Assembly (NCBI RefSeq): GCF_000023865.1
Contig: NC_013159.1
Span: 2,568,001 to 2,632,000 of the forward strand
Source of the DNA: Saccharomonospora viridis DSM 43017
Lineage (GTDB): Bacteria > Actinomycetota > Actinomycetes > Mycobacteriales > Pseudonocardiaceae
Direction: 5' to 3'
Length of the DNA stretch: 64,000 bases
Notes under the pieces: model-generated
What the model saw: the letters and a program-made list of their open reading frames with translations, nothing else
Databases searched by the model: none
What the model was told of the DNA's origin: nothing
Part shown: positions 7,260-15,142 of the stretch, piece by piece
Layout of the letters: each line of letters opens with the position of its first letter
Position numbering within the stretch: position 1 is the stretch's first letter
Made by a program: the position numbers and the translations under genes

Positions 7260-7498
7260 ACACTGCAAACGCGGGGCTGTGGATCAACGCCCTGGATCGG
7301 GCCGAGAACCTGATGGACGAGTACACCAACGCGGTAACGGCGTATCACTCCTACGAAGGCTACGACTCCCGGCGACTGCTGGACATCTGCGAGGAGGTCG
7401 CGGACCTGCTCAGCAAGATCGCAGGCTGGCTGCAAGACGACGCTCGCGAGATCCGGGGCACCGCCGCGTTCTGGCGCTCCCAGCTCCGTCACGACTGA
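7256..7498 (+). CDS. Hypothetical AICE protein (80 aa)
   Basis: This is a small soluble helical protein starting MNTANAGLWINALDRAENLM. ATG 7256 overlaps the preceding stop by four bases. It has no known domain. It belongs to the same tightly packed operon. Confidence 0.6.
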   Translation: MNTANAGLWINALDRAENLMDEYTNAVTAYHSYEGYDSRRLLDICEEVADLLSKIAGWLQDDAREIRGTAAFWRSQLRHD

Positions 7499-7524
7499 AC
7501 CACAATCGAAAGGAGGGCCGCGCA

Positions 7525-8454
7525 GTGTCCGCAATGGACCAAACCGAACGCGGCGAGGTCACGGGGCAGGCTGGGCGGACTCGGCGGGTGCGCAAGCTCG
7601 GCAAACGCATCTCTGAGGCCCGGCGGCTGCGCGGCCTGGTCCGTGATCCCGACCTGCAGGCCGTCGAGCTGGAACGGCGGGGCCGCAAAACGTTGGCCGG
7701 GTTGTGGTTCTTCCTCGCCCTCGGATTGATCTACACCACCGAGGGAGTGCATGCGTTCCTCTCCGAGGGCACCACACCCGCTGATCCGTTGTGGTGGGCG
7801 GCCTGGACGGTGGAGCCGATGTTCGCCGGACTGCTGATCACCCTGCTGAACTTCGAATCGGTGATCCTGTCCCACGGTGTCGCACCAGATCATCGGTGGT
7901 GGTCGCGCCTGAAGCACGTGCTCTTGGCCTCCACGCTGGCGATGAACGTCATCCCCCAGCTCGCTCCGCTGCTGCGCGGACAGTGGGAGCGGTTCAACCT
8001 CGGCTCGCTGGCGGTGCATGCGATCATCCCGGTCATCGTCTACGGCATCGCCGAAGTCATCCCCGTGATTCAGGCTCGGCAACGTGAGCTCGTCCTCGCG
8101 ATCTACGAGCAGGCTGACCAGTACGAGGCTCGTCATACCACGGCGGAAGCGCCGGAGGCGGAGCAGGACGAGTCCCCTGTCCCGCCCGCACCGGTTGAAC
8201 AGGTGACGGAACCGACGTTGCCTGCCGTTCCCCGTTCGGAACCGACTTCGCTTCGTAAGGCGCCGTCTGTGTTGGGCAAACTTCCCGGTGCGTTGCGAGA
8301 GACAGTGATCGCCCTTGCGGCCGATGCGCATCAGCAGGGGCGTCCAGTGACCGCTGAGGACATCACACGAAGGGTGACGCTACCGGAAGCGTTGGTGACC
8401 GCGCTCGTGGAAGAGCTGAACACCACGGTCAACCATCACCCGATTCCCGCCTGA
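7525..8454 (+). CDS. DUF2637-family membrane protein (SpdB-like)
   Basis: This 309-residue protein has a charged N-terminus and four hydrophobic segments (roughly residues 55-75, 90-110, 130-150 and 165-185), then a long soluble tail with a Pro/Glu-rich linker and a C-terminal helical domain. It matches the DUF2637 layout found in AICEs and conjugative plasmids of actinomycetes, where such proteins aid plasmid spread. GTG 7525 is chosen because AAAGGAGG lies nine bases upstream. A later ATG at 7534 is possible. Confidence 0.8.
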   Translation: MSAMDQTERGEVTGQAGRTRRVRKLGKRISEARRLRGLVRDPDLQAVELERRGRKTLAGLWFFLALGLIYTTEGVHAFLSEGTTPADPLWWAAWTVEPMFAGLLITLLNFESVILSHGVAPDHRWWSRLKHVLLASTLAMNVIPQLAPLLRGQWERFNLGSLAVHAIIPVIVYGIAEVIPVIQARQRELVLAIYEQADQYEARHTTAEAPEAEQDESPVPPAPVEQVTEPTLPAVPRSEPTSLRKAPSVLGKLPGALRETVIALAADAHQQGRPVTAEDITRRVTLPEALVTALVEELNTTVNHHPIPA

Positions 8455-8545
8455 TCCGACTTCTGTCCACCTCCGGGGCGGGGCGCACATCGATGGCCGG
8501 TGTGCTGCCCCGCCCTTTCTCATGCCTGCGAGGAGGGTTCGCGTC

Positions 8546-9874
8546 GTGCTGACGCTGGAAGATCGTCTTGCTGCTCGATTGCGGGCAGCGGATTACACGA
8601 GCTGGCGCGAGAAGGTCAAAGCCGTTAATGGCTGCGCTCGCCCCATTCGGCTGCTCGGCTCTCACCAGCTTCGTGACACCACAGGGTCCGTGGTGCATCA
8701 CTACAGTGGCTCGATTTTCGCTCCGTGCGGCAACCGGCGCGAGACGGTGTGCCCGGCCTGCTCCGACCGCTACTCCGCCGACGCTTTTCACCTCATCCGA
8801 GCAGGCCTATGTGGCGGCGACAAGGGCGTGCCCGAGTCGGTGACCGAGCATCCGCGGGTGTTCGTCACGCTCACTGCGCCCTCGTTCGGCAAGGTGCACA
8901 CCCGGCGGGTCTCGCGGCGGGGTCGGGTGATCCCCTGCGGCTGCGGGACCAAGCACTACCGCGAGGATGACCCCCGCATCGGCACCCCACTCGATCCGGA
9001 CGCCTACGACTACGAGGCCGCGGTGCTCTGGCAAGCCCACGCCGGGAAACTGTGGCATCGGTTCACGGTGCGGCTGCGGCGTGAACTCGCCCACCGCGCC
9101 GGGCTCAAAGCGCGGGAGTTCGCCGACCACGCCCGCCTGTCCTACAGCAAAGTCGCCGAATACCAACGCCGCGGGCTGGTGCACTTCCACGCCCTGATCC
9201 GCCTCGACGGCCCGGACGGTCCCACCGACCGCTCCCCCACCTGGGCCAGCACAGAACTATTGACCGACGCGATCACTGCCGCCGCTAATGGTGTGGTCGT
9301 CACGACCGAGCGACCGGACGGCAGCACGCTGTCGCTGCGCTGGGGTGAGCAGCTCGACATCCGTCCCGTCAACCACGAGGACACCACCGACAGTGAGGCG
9401 ATCGGAGAGCGCGCGTTGGCGGGCTACATCGCCAAATACGCCACCAAAGGCACCGGCACCGTCGACGGCGCTGACCGGCCCATCCGCTCCGAACGCGACA
9501 TTGAGCACCTGCGCATCAGCGAGCATCACCGGCGCATGATCCGCACCTGCTGGACCCTCGGCGGCCTCGACCAATACGAGGACCTGAACCTTCGTCGCTG
9601 GGCGCACATGCTCGGCTTTCGCGGCCACTTCCTCACCAAATCCCGCGCCTACTCCACCACCTTCAAGCAGATTCGCGAAGACCGGCGGGCCTACCGGATC
9701 GCCGAAGCCCTCGACCGCTACGGCCTCGACCCCGACGAGGTGCTCGTGGTCAACGACTGGGCCTTCACCGGCGCCGGCTACCGCAACGATGCCGAACGCG
9801 AACTCGCCCTCGGCATCGCCGAACGACTCCGCACCCAACGCCAACAGCAGTATCGAAAGGAGAACACCCAATGA
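8546..9874 (+). CDS. RepSA-type rolling-circle replication initiator
   Basis: This 442-residue replication initiator is related to RepSA of pSAM2. The family motifs are visible in order: a Cys-rich region with CGNRRETVCPAC, VTLTAP (about residues 107-112), the HUH-like HFHALIRLDG (about 213-222), and GYIAKYATKGT, which carries the probable nicking tyrosine. It would nick the element's origin after excision. GTG 8546 has GAGGAGGG ten bases upstream and is preferred to ATG 8522. The stop overlaps the excisionase start. Confidence 0.88.
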   Translation: MLTLEDRLAARLRAADYTSWREKVKAVNGCARPIRLLGSHQLRDTTGSVVHHYSGSIFAPCGNRRETVCPACSDRYSADAFHLIRAGLCGGDKGVPESVTEHPRVFVTLTAPSFGKVHTRRVSRRGRVIPCGCGTKHYREDDPRIGTPLDPDAYDYEAAVLWQAHAGKLWHRFTVRLRRELAHRAGLKAREFADHARLSYSKVAEYQRRGLVHFHALIRLDGPDGPTDRSPTWASTELLTDAITAAANGVVVTTERPDGSTLSLRWGEQLDIRPVNHEDTTDSEAIGERALAGYIAKYATKGTGTVDGADRPIRSERDIEHLRISEHHRRMIRTCWTLGGLDQYEDLNLRRWAHMLGFRGHFLTKSRAYSTTFKQIREDRRAYRIAEALDRYGLDPDEVLVVNDWAFTGAGYRNDAERELALGIAERLRTQRQQQYRKENTQ

Positions 9875-10047
9875 GCTCGAAACTCTGGAGCATCCGGGAT
9901 CTCGCCGAGTTCCTCGGCATCCCCGTCAACACCCTCTACCAATGGCGCAGCAAAGGCTACGGACCCCAAGGCCGGCGCATCGGCAAATACGTCCGCTACC
10001 GCCCCGAAGACGTCCACGCCTGGATCGAACAACAGGAGGGATGCTGA
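9871..10047 (+). CDS. xis: Excisionase (HTH, MerR-like fold)
   Basis: This 58-residue protein has a winged-helix DNA-binding motif: LWSIRDLAEFLGIPVNTLYQ, then W and a basic wing with GRRIGKYVRY. It ends EDVHAWIEQQ. This is the usual excisionase of AICEs. It directs the integrase toward excision. The ATG overlaps the Rep stop (ATGA), with AAAGGAG upstream. The integrase starts two bases after its stop, so the pair is co-translated. Confidence 0.88.
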   Translation: MSSKLWSIRDLAEFLGIPVNTLYQWRSKGYGPQGRRIGKYVRYRPEDVHAWIEQQEGC

Positions 10048-10048
10048 C

Positions 10049-11257
10049 GTGGCGCGAGTCTGGATCTACGACCGGACCAAGAAGGCTAAGTACCGTGAAG
10101 CGGTCAAGAAGGCCAAAAGCCTTGGTCGTAGGCCGCCGGCACGTTGGGAGGTCATGTACTACGACCAGACCGGCAAGCTGCGCTCCGAGGTTGCTGCCAC
10201 CAAGGCTCGGGCAGAGCAACGGCGTACCGAGCTGGAAGCTGCACTTTCGACAGACACCTATGTTGACCCTACAACGGCGAAGGTGTCGTTCGCTGAAGTG
10301 GCTGACAAGTGGCTTGAGTCTCGGCATGATCTTCGGCCGTCGACTTGGTGGAAGTACCGCGGTCTGCTGGACACTCATGTCAACGTGCGATGGGGTGATG
10401 TGCAGCTTCGTGCGATCAGGAGCGAGGACATCGCTGCTTGGCTGGGATCGTTGTTGAAGTCGCGGACTGAGGGTGGCAGCGGTCTTGGTCCTTCGCAGGC
10501 CCGACATGCGTTCCGGGTGTTGTCGATGGTGCTCGATTGGTGCGTTCCTGCGAAGCTACTGCGGAACCCTGCTGAGGGGGTCAAGCTGCCGGTTCGCCCG
10601 GAAACGGAACATGTCTATTTGAGCTTCGAGCAGGTCGAGCGTCTGGCTAATGCAGCGGGAGACCTCCGCACGAAGTACGGCCGTCCGACTGCCTCGGCCT
10701 CCGTCAACAGGGCGCTGATCCTGCTGTTGGCTTACACCGGTCTCCGATGGGGTGAAGCTGCAGCGCTCCGAGTGGGGCGTGTCGATTTGGTCAAGCGGCG
10801 AATACGGGTCGTGAGCACGTTTTACGAGCTCAATGGGGTGCAGCATGAGGGTCCGCCGAAGAGCGGCAAGCATCGGACGGTGGCGATTCCACCGTCGTTG
10901 GTGCCGGAGTTGAAACAGGTCATTGGGGGCCGTGGGGATCACGAGCTGGTGTTCACTACAGCGCGCGGGGCGTCGTTACGGGCGAACAACTGGCGGGTGC
11001 GGGAGTTCAACCCCGCTGTGAAGTTGGCCAAGCTCGATGGGCTCGGTCTCACTCCGCACAAGCTGCGACATACGGCCGCATCACTCGCCATCGCAGCGGG
11101 GGCAGATGTGAAAGTTCTTCAACACATGCTCGGTCATGCCGACGCGGCGATGACGCTCAACATCTACGGGCACCTGTTCCCCGACCGGCTCGACGAGGTC
11201 GCTGACACGCTCGATGTTCGACGGCGCGAGGTACTGGGCAAGCCCTCGGCAAGCTGA
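10049..11257 (+). CDS. int: Tyrosine integrase
   Basis: This 402-residue site-specific recombinase integrates and excises the element at tRNA-Pro. It has an N-terminal arm-binding region, a core-binding SAM-like domain (about residues 78-170) and a catalytic domain with Arg233 (TGLRWGE), Lys near 274, His337-x-x-Arg340-His (HKLRHT), His363 (LGHAD) and Tyr373 (NIYGHLF). The length is normal and the gene is intact. It starts at GTG 10049. It lies 68 bp from the right att repeat, and its C-terminus is nearly identical to the remnant at 1002-1172. Confidence 0.95.
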   Translation: MARVWIYDRTKKAKYREAVKKAKSLGRRPPARWEVMYYDQTGKLRSEVAATKARAEQRRTELEAALSTDTYVDPTTAKVSFAEVADKWLESRHDLRPSTWWKYRGLLDTHVNVRWGDVQLRAIRSEDIAAWLGSLLKSRTEGGSGLGPSQARHAFRVLSMVLDWCVPAKLLRNPAEGVKLPVRPETEHVYLSFEQVERLANAAGDLRTKYGRPTASASVNRALILLLAYTGLRWGEAAALRVGRVDLVKRRIRVVSTFYELNGVQHEGPPKSGKHRTVAIPPSLVPELKQVIGGRGDHELVFTTARGASLRANNWRVREFNPAVKLAKLDGLGLTPHKLRHTAASLAIAAGADVKVLQHMLGHADAAMTLNIYGHLFPDRLDEVADTLDVRRREVLGKPSAS

Positions 11258-11271
11258 GAGCCTCGCTCGGA

Positions 11272-11289
11272 ATGTTGGATAAATGTTGG
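11272..11289 (+). promoter_or_regulatory. Candidate integrase arm sites, right end
   Basis: Two ATGTTGG heptamers lie 11 bp apart, just after the integrase stop. They match the pair at 1416-1433 in sequence, spacing and orientation. They are probably arm-type binding sites for integrase or excisionase. Confidence 0.55.
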
Positions 11290-11324
11290 TCGCGGGCGGG
11301 TCAGCGCCAGCTTCTGAATGACCG

Positions 11325-11434
<110 letters not shown>

Positions 11435-11536
11435 GCCGTCACCCTCTTCGTGGTGACGCAAGATAGCTTACCGTGTCCTTTTCGCGCCCGACACCGGGGG
11501 TGCCCTCACACCGCCAGGCGGAGGTCACCCCCATGG

Positions 11537-13486
11537 TCACGAGCGCGCTAGCAGCGGAATTCGCCCGCCGGCGAGCACGGCGTCCATCTGGCGCCGCGAC
11601 AACCGGTGGTGCACGCGGTAGTCCTCGCCCTTCGTCCGGTTGTGCACGGTCAGCTCGGGGCTCCTCGCGAACTCGTCGCGCAGGTTCTCCAACACCAGCA
11701 CGTCACCCTGGTCGATGCGGTCGTAGTCGGCGGGGTCGGTGAACTCCAGCGCGAGGATGCCGAAGTTCGCGAGGTTCTGCCAGTGGATACGTGCGAACGA
11801 CTTGGCGATGACGGCCTTCAACCCGAGGTAACGAGGGGTGATCGCGGCGTGTTCGCGTGACGAGCCCTGGCCGTAGTTGTCACCGCCCACCACGAGGTGC
11901 CCGGTGTCGGCGCACTCCTTCGCCCTCGCCGGATACGTCGGGTCCACCTGGTCGAACGTGAACTCAGCCAGCTGCGGCACGTTCGACCGGTACGGCAGCG
12001 CCCTCGCCCCCGCGGGGGAGATCTCGTCGGTGGAGAGGTTGTCGCCCACCTTGAGCAACACGGGAGCCTCGACGTTCGACGGCAGCGGCGGGAAATCCGG
12101 CAGCGTCGAGATGTTGGGCCCCTTGACCAGTCGTTCCCCACGGGCCTCCTCAGGAGGCAGCGGCGGTACCAGCATGTCCGTGTTCACCGTCGCCCGCTCG
12201 GGCAGCGGCAGATCCGGGTACTCCTGGCCCAGTTCGTCCATCAGTTCCCGCGGGTCGGTGATCACACCGGTGAGCGCGGAGGCCGCGGCCGTCTCGGGTG
12301 AGCACAGCCACACCGCGTCCTCGCGGGTACCGCTCCGTCCCGGGAAGTTCCGGGGGAACGTGCGCAGGGAGTTGTGCCCCACGGCGGGGGCCTGCCCCAT
12401 CCCGATGCAGCCCATACACCCCGCCTGGTGGATCCGCGCTCCCGCCGAGATCAGATCGAACGTGCCGCCCATCCTCGTGAGGTCGGCCAGGATCTCCCGG
12501 GACGTGGGGTTGACGTCGAAGCTCACGGAATCGTGGGCCTGCCGTCCCCGCATCATGGCGGCGGCGATGGCGAAATCCCGTAACCCGGGGTTGGCCGACG
12601 ACCCGATGACCACCTGGCCGACGTCCGTCCCCGCCACCTCTTGGACAGGCACCACGTTGTCCGGCGAGGACGGTTTCGCGATCAGAGGCTCTATTGTGGA
12701 CAGATCTATCTCTTCTTCGATGTCGTAGGTGGCGTCCGGGTCCGCCAGGATCTCCTGGTAATCGTCCTCCCTGCCCTCGGAGCGCATGAATTCGTACACC
12801 GCGGCATCGGACGGGAACACGGTCGTGGTGGCACCCAACTCCGTGCCCATGTTGGCGATCACGTGGCGGTCCATCGCCGACAGTGTCGACAAGCCCGGAC
12901 CGTAGTACTCGATGATGCGGTTCAGCCCGGCCTTGACACTGTGTCTGCGCAGCATCTCCAGGATGATGTCCTTCGCCGATGTCCACGGGGGCAGTTCCCC
13001 GGTCAGCCGCACACCCCAGATCTCCGGCATCCGCAAGTACACCGGTTCGCCCGCGATCGCCGTCGCCGCCTCCAAACCGCCCACGCCGATGGCCAGCATG
13101 CCCATCGCCCCGGACGCGGGCGTGTGCGAATCGGAGCCCACCATGCTCTTGCCCGGGACACCGAATCGCTGCATGTGCGTCGGATGTGACACCCCGTTAC
13201 CGGCCTTGGAGTACCAGATGCCGTATCGACGACAGGCCGACCGCAGGTAGGCGTGGTCCTCGGCGTTCTTCTCATCGGTCTGCAGCAGGTTGTGGTCGAC
13301 GTACTGGACGCTGACCTCGGTTTGCGCGCGGTCGAGGCCGAGCGCTTCGAGTTCCTGCATCACGAGCGTGCCCGTGGCGTCCTGGGTGAGGGTGTGGTCG
13401 ACACGCAGGGCTATCTCGGCCCCCGGTTCCATACGACCGTCGACGAGATGGTCCTCGATGAGTTTGTGCGACACCGTTTTGCCCAT
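11537..13486 (-). CDS. Aconitate hydratase, short (about 650 aa) type
   Basis: This enzyme isomerises citrate and isocitrate through cis-aconitate with a 4Fe-4S cluster. Cluster ligands are visible in AGCMGCIGMG and in the WLCSPETAAA-type segment. GSDSHTPASGAMGMLAIGVG, the GSS-N-PG region and the C-terminal swivel domain with YGQGSSREHAA are also present. At 649 residues it is the short, mitochondrial-like form, not the roughly 900-residue AcnA that is the usual main aconitase of actinomycetes, so it may be a second enzyme. The start at MGKTVSHKLIEDHL is chosen by family similarity. An in-frame extension to 13597 is Arg-rich and unlikely. Confidence 0.9.
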   Translation of the reverse strand: MGKTVSHKLIEDHLVDGRMEPGAEIALRVDHTLTQDATGTLVMQELEALGLDRAQTEVSVQYVDHNLLQTDEKNAEDHAYLRSACRRYGIWYSKAGNGVSHPTHMQRFGVPGKSMVGSDSHTPASGAMGMLAIGVGGLEAATAIAGEPVYLRMPEIWGVRLTGELPPWTSAKDIILEMLRRHSVKAGLNRIIEYYGPGLSTLSAMDRHVIANMGTELGATTTVFPSDAAVYEFMRSEGREDDYQEILADPDATYDIEEEIDLSTIEPLIAKPSSPDNVVPVQEVAGTDVGQVVIGSSANPGLRDFAIAAAMMRGRQAHDSVSFDVNPTSREILADLTRMGGTFDLISAGARIHQAGCMGCIGMGQAPAVGHNSLRTFPRNFPGRSGTREDAVWLCSPETAAASALTGVITDPRELMDELGQEYPDLPLPERATVNTDMLVPPLPPEEARGERLVKGPNISTLPDFPPLPSNVEAPVLLKVGDNLSTDEISPAGARALPYRSNVPQLAEFTFDQVDPTYPARAKECADTGHLVVGGDNYGQGSSREHAAITPRYLGLKAVIAKSFARIHWQNLANFGILALEFTDPADYDRIDQGDVLVLENLRDEFARSPELTVHNRTKGEDYRVHHRLSRRQMDAVLAGGRIPLLARS

Positions 13487-13937
13487 GTCCTCGACTACCC
13501 GCCGGAGGGAGTCGGCAACCGCGTTACCTCTGCTTCGCGATCGCCGGGCAACGGTCGTTCCTCGGGAATGGACGCGCTGGTGGAACCGGGTGTTCACGCG
13601 TCGACGATCACTCGGACGGCCCGCTGTCCCCGGCGGGCGCCGCGCGGTCGGATCGTCGCCCGTCGCACCCCGTGCTCGGCTGTTGATGATGCGTTCGTCG
13701 TCCCGAGACGATCAATTTTGCTACTGTCGGAATCGGCTTGTTGACGCGACGTCAAACCTGGGGTCGCGATCCACAGGCGGCACAGGGCCGGATATGACGG
13801 CGGCCGATGACCGCGCCGGAAGCGCGCGCATCGGTCTTCCTTCGCGCCGTCAGCATGCGGCCGTCGATGAAGCCGCCGCCCGTCCGGGCGCCGTCGACCC
13901 GCGACGCAGCGGACGGGCGACGATTGGGAGGAAGCCT
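13487..13937. other. Divergent intergenic region, aconitase / serine hydrolase
   Basis: About 450 bases without a convincing gene. Open frames here are Arg/Ser-rich and lack starts with ribosome binding sites. A perfect 6-bp inverted repeat, TTGACG-CGA-CGTCAA, lies at 13741-13755 and is a plausible operator. The hydrolase ribosome binding site GGGAGG is at the right edge. Confidence 0.5.
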
Positions 13938-15074
13938 ATGAGACCCCTACGTATTCCCGTACTCGGCGCGGTCCTGTCACTTGCGGCCACCGCCTTCATC
14001 GGACCCGCCGTCGCAGTGGCGTCCGAAACGGAAACCGCCGCCGAGATCCTGCGGGAAGGCGCCCAGCTCGGGGTCGACAACGGATATCCCGGGGTGATCG
14101 GCCTGGTCCGCGACGGTACGGACACAGAATATGTCCAGGCCGGACTCGGCGACCGTTTCACGAGGGTCCCCGCCGACCCGCAAGCCCGCTTCCGCATCGG
14201 TAGTAACACCAAGGCGTTCATCGCCACCGTGCTGCTGCAGTTGGAAGCCGAAGACCGGCTCTCACTCGACGACACACTCGACACCTGGTTGCCCGATGTG
14301 TTCGCACGAAGCGGCCATGACGGTTCGACGATCACCGTCCGGCAATTGCTCAACCACACCTCCGGGCTGCCGGAGTACCTCAACGACCCTCGAGTGCTGG
14401 CGTCCTACGCCGCGAACCTCAACCCCTACAGGAAGTGGGAGCCCCGGAAGCTGGTGGAGATCGCCCTCCGGCAAGGGGCCACCGGCGCCCCCGGGGAACG
14501 ACACAGCTACTCCAACACCAACTACCTGTTGGCGGGCATGGTGATCGAAGCCGTCACCGGCAATCCGCCCCACGTCGAGGTCCGGCAGCGCATCATCTCC
14601 CCGCTCGGCCTGCACGACACCAGCTTCCCCACCGACCCTCGGCCGCAGGGCGAGTGGCTGCGCGGATACTTCCGGATCGGTGGATTCCTACGGGACGTGA
14701 CCGTGTCCAATGTGGATATCACTGGCTCCGCCGGGGCCATGGTTTCCACTTTGGACGACCTGGCGACGTTCGAGCGAGCACTGCTGTCGGGCGAGTTGCT
14801 GCCCGAACCACAGCTGGCCGCTCTGAAGGACACCGTACCGCTCACCGAGGACGGGTCCGCGGGCGCGGGGCTGGGCGTTTTCCTGACACCGACGCCCTGC
14901 GGACCGGTATGGCAACACTCCGGCGCGCTCCTCGGCTACACCACGTTGTGGTTGACCAGCGACGACGGTGACAAGCAAGTCGTCGTGGCCGCCAACGAGT
15001 ATCACCTGGTGGGCGGCGGCCCAGGCGAGCAGCACATCGCCCGGGCCGCGGTGGAGGCCTACTGTGCCCTCTGA
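13938..15074 (+). CDS. Secreted serine hydrolase, class C beta-lactamase / DD-peptidase family
   Basis: This 378-residue protein has a signal peptide (MRPLRIPVLGAVLSLAATAF, cleavage probably after AVA near residue 30). The catalytic motifs of the family are SNTK (Ser-x-x-Lys, in RIGSNTKAF) and YSN (YSNTNYLLAG). A third motif like HSGALLGY precedes the C-terminus. The usual roles are D-alanyl-D-alanine carboxypeptidase or esterase activity outside the cell; the substrate is not known. The start is ATG 13938, seven bases after GGGAGG. Confidence 0.85.
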   Translation: MRPLRIPVLGAVLSLAATAFIGPAVAVASETETAAEILREGAQLGVDNGYPGVIGLVRDGTDTEYVQAGLGDRFTRVPADPQARFRIGSNTKAFIATVLLQLEAEDRLSLDDTLDTWLPDVFARSGHDGSTITVRQLLNHTSGLPEYLNDPRVLASYAANLNPYRKWEPRKLVEIALRQGATGAPGERHSYSNTNYLLAGMVIEAVTGNPPHVEVRQRIISPLGLHDTSFPTDPRPQGEWLRGYFRIGGFLRDVTVSNVDITGSAGAMVSTLDDLATFERALLSGELLPEPQLAALKDTVPLTEDGSAGAGLGVFLTPTPCGPVWQHSGALLGYTTLWLTSDDGDKQVVVAANEYHLVGGGPGEQHIARAAVEAYCAL

Positions 15075-15103
15075 GGCCCGCTGAGGCCTGCTGGCCTTCA
15101 ACG

Positions 15104-15140
15104 ACGAAGGACCGTGTTCGCTCGGGACACGGTCCTTCGT
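15104..15140. terminator. Bidirectional terminator between convergent genes
   Basis: ACGAAGGACCGTGT (15104-15117) pairs perfectly with ACACGGTCCTTCGT (15127-15140), a 14-bp stem with a nine-base loop. It sits between the ends of the serine hydrolase and the S9 peptidase. Confidence 0.9.
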
Positions 15141-15142
15141 CA

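Noticed and set aside
13290-13937. N-terminal extension of the secreted serine hydrolase
   Set aside because: It would overlap the aconitase gene and bury the signal peptide. A GGGAGG-supported ATG at 13938 gives a proper secreted protein.
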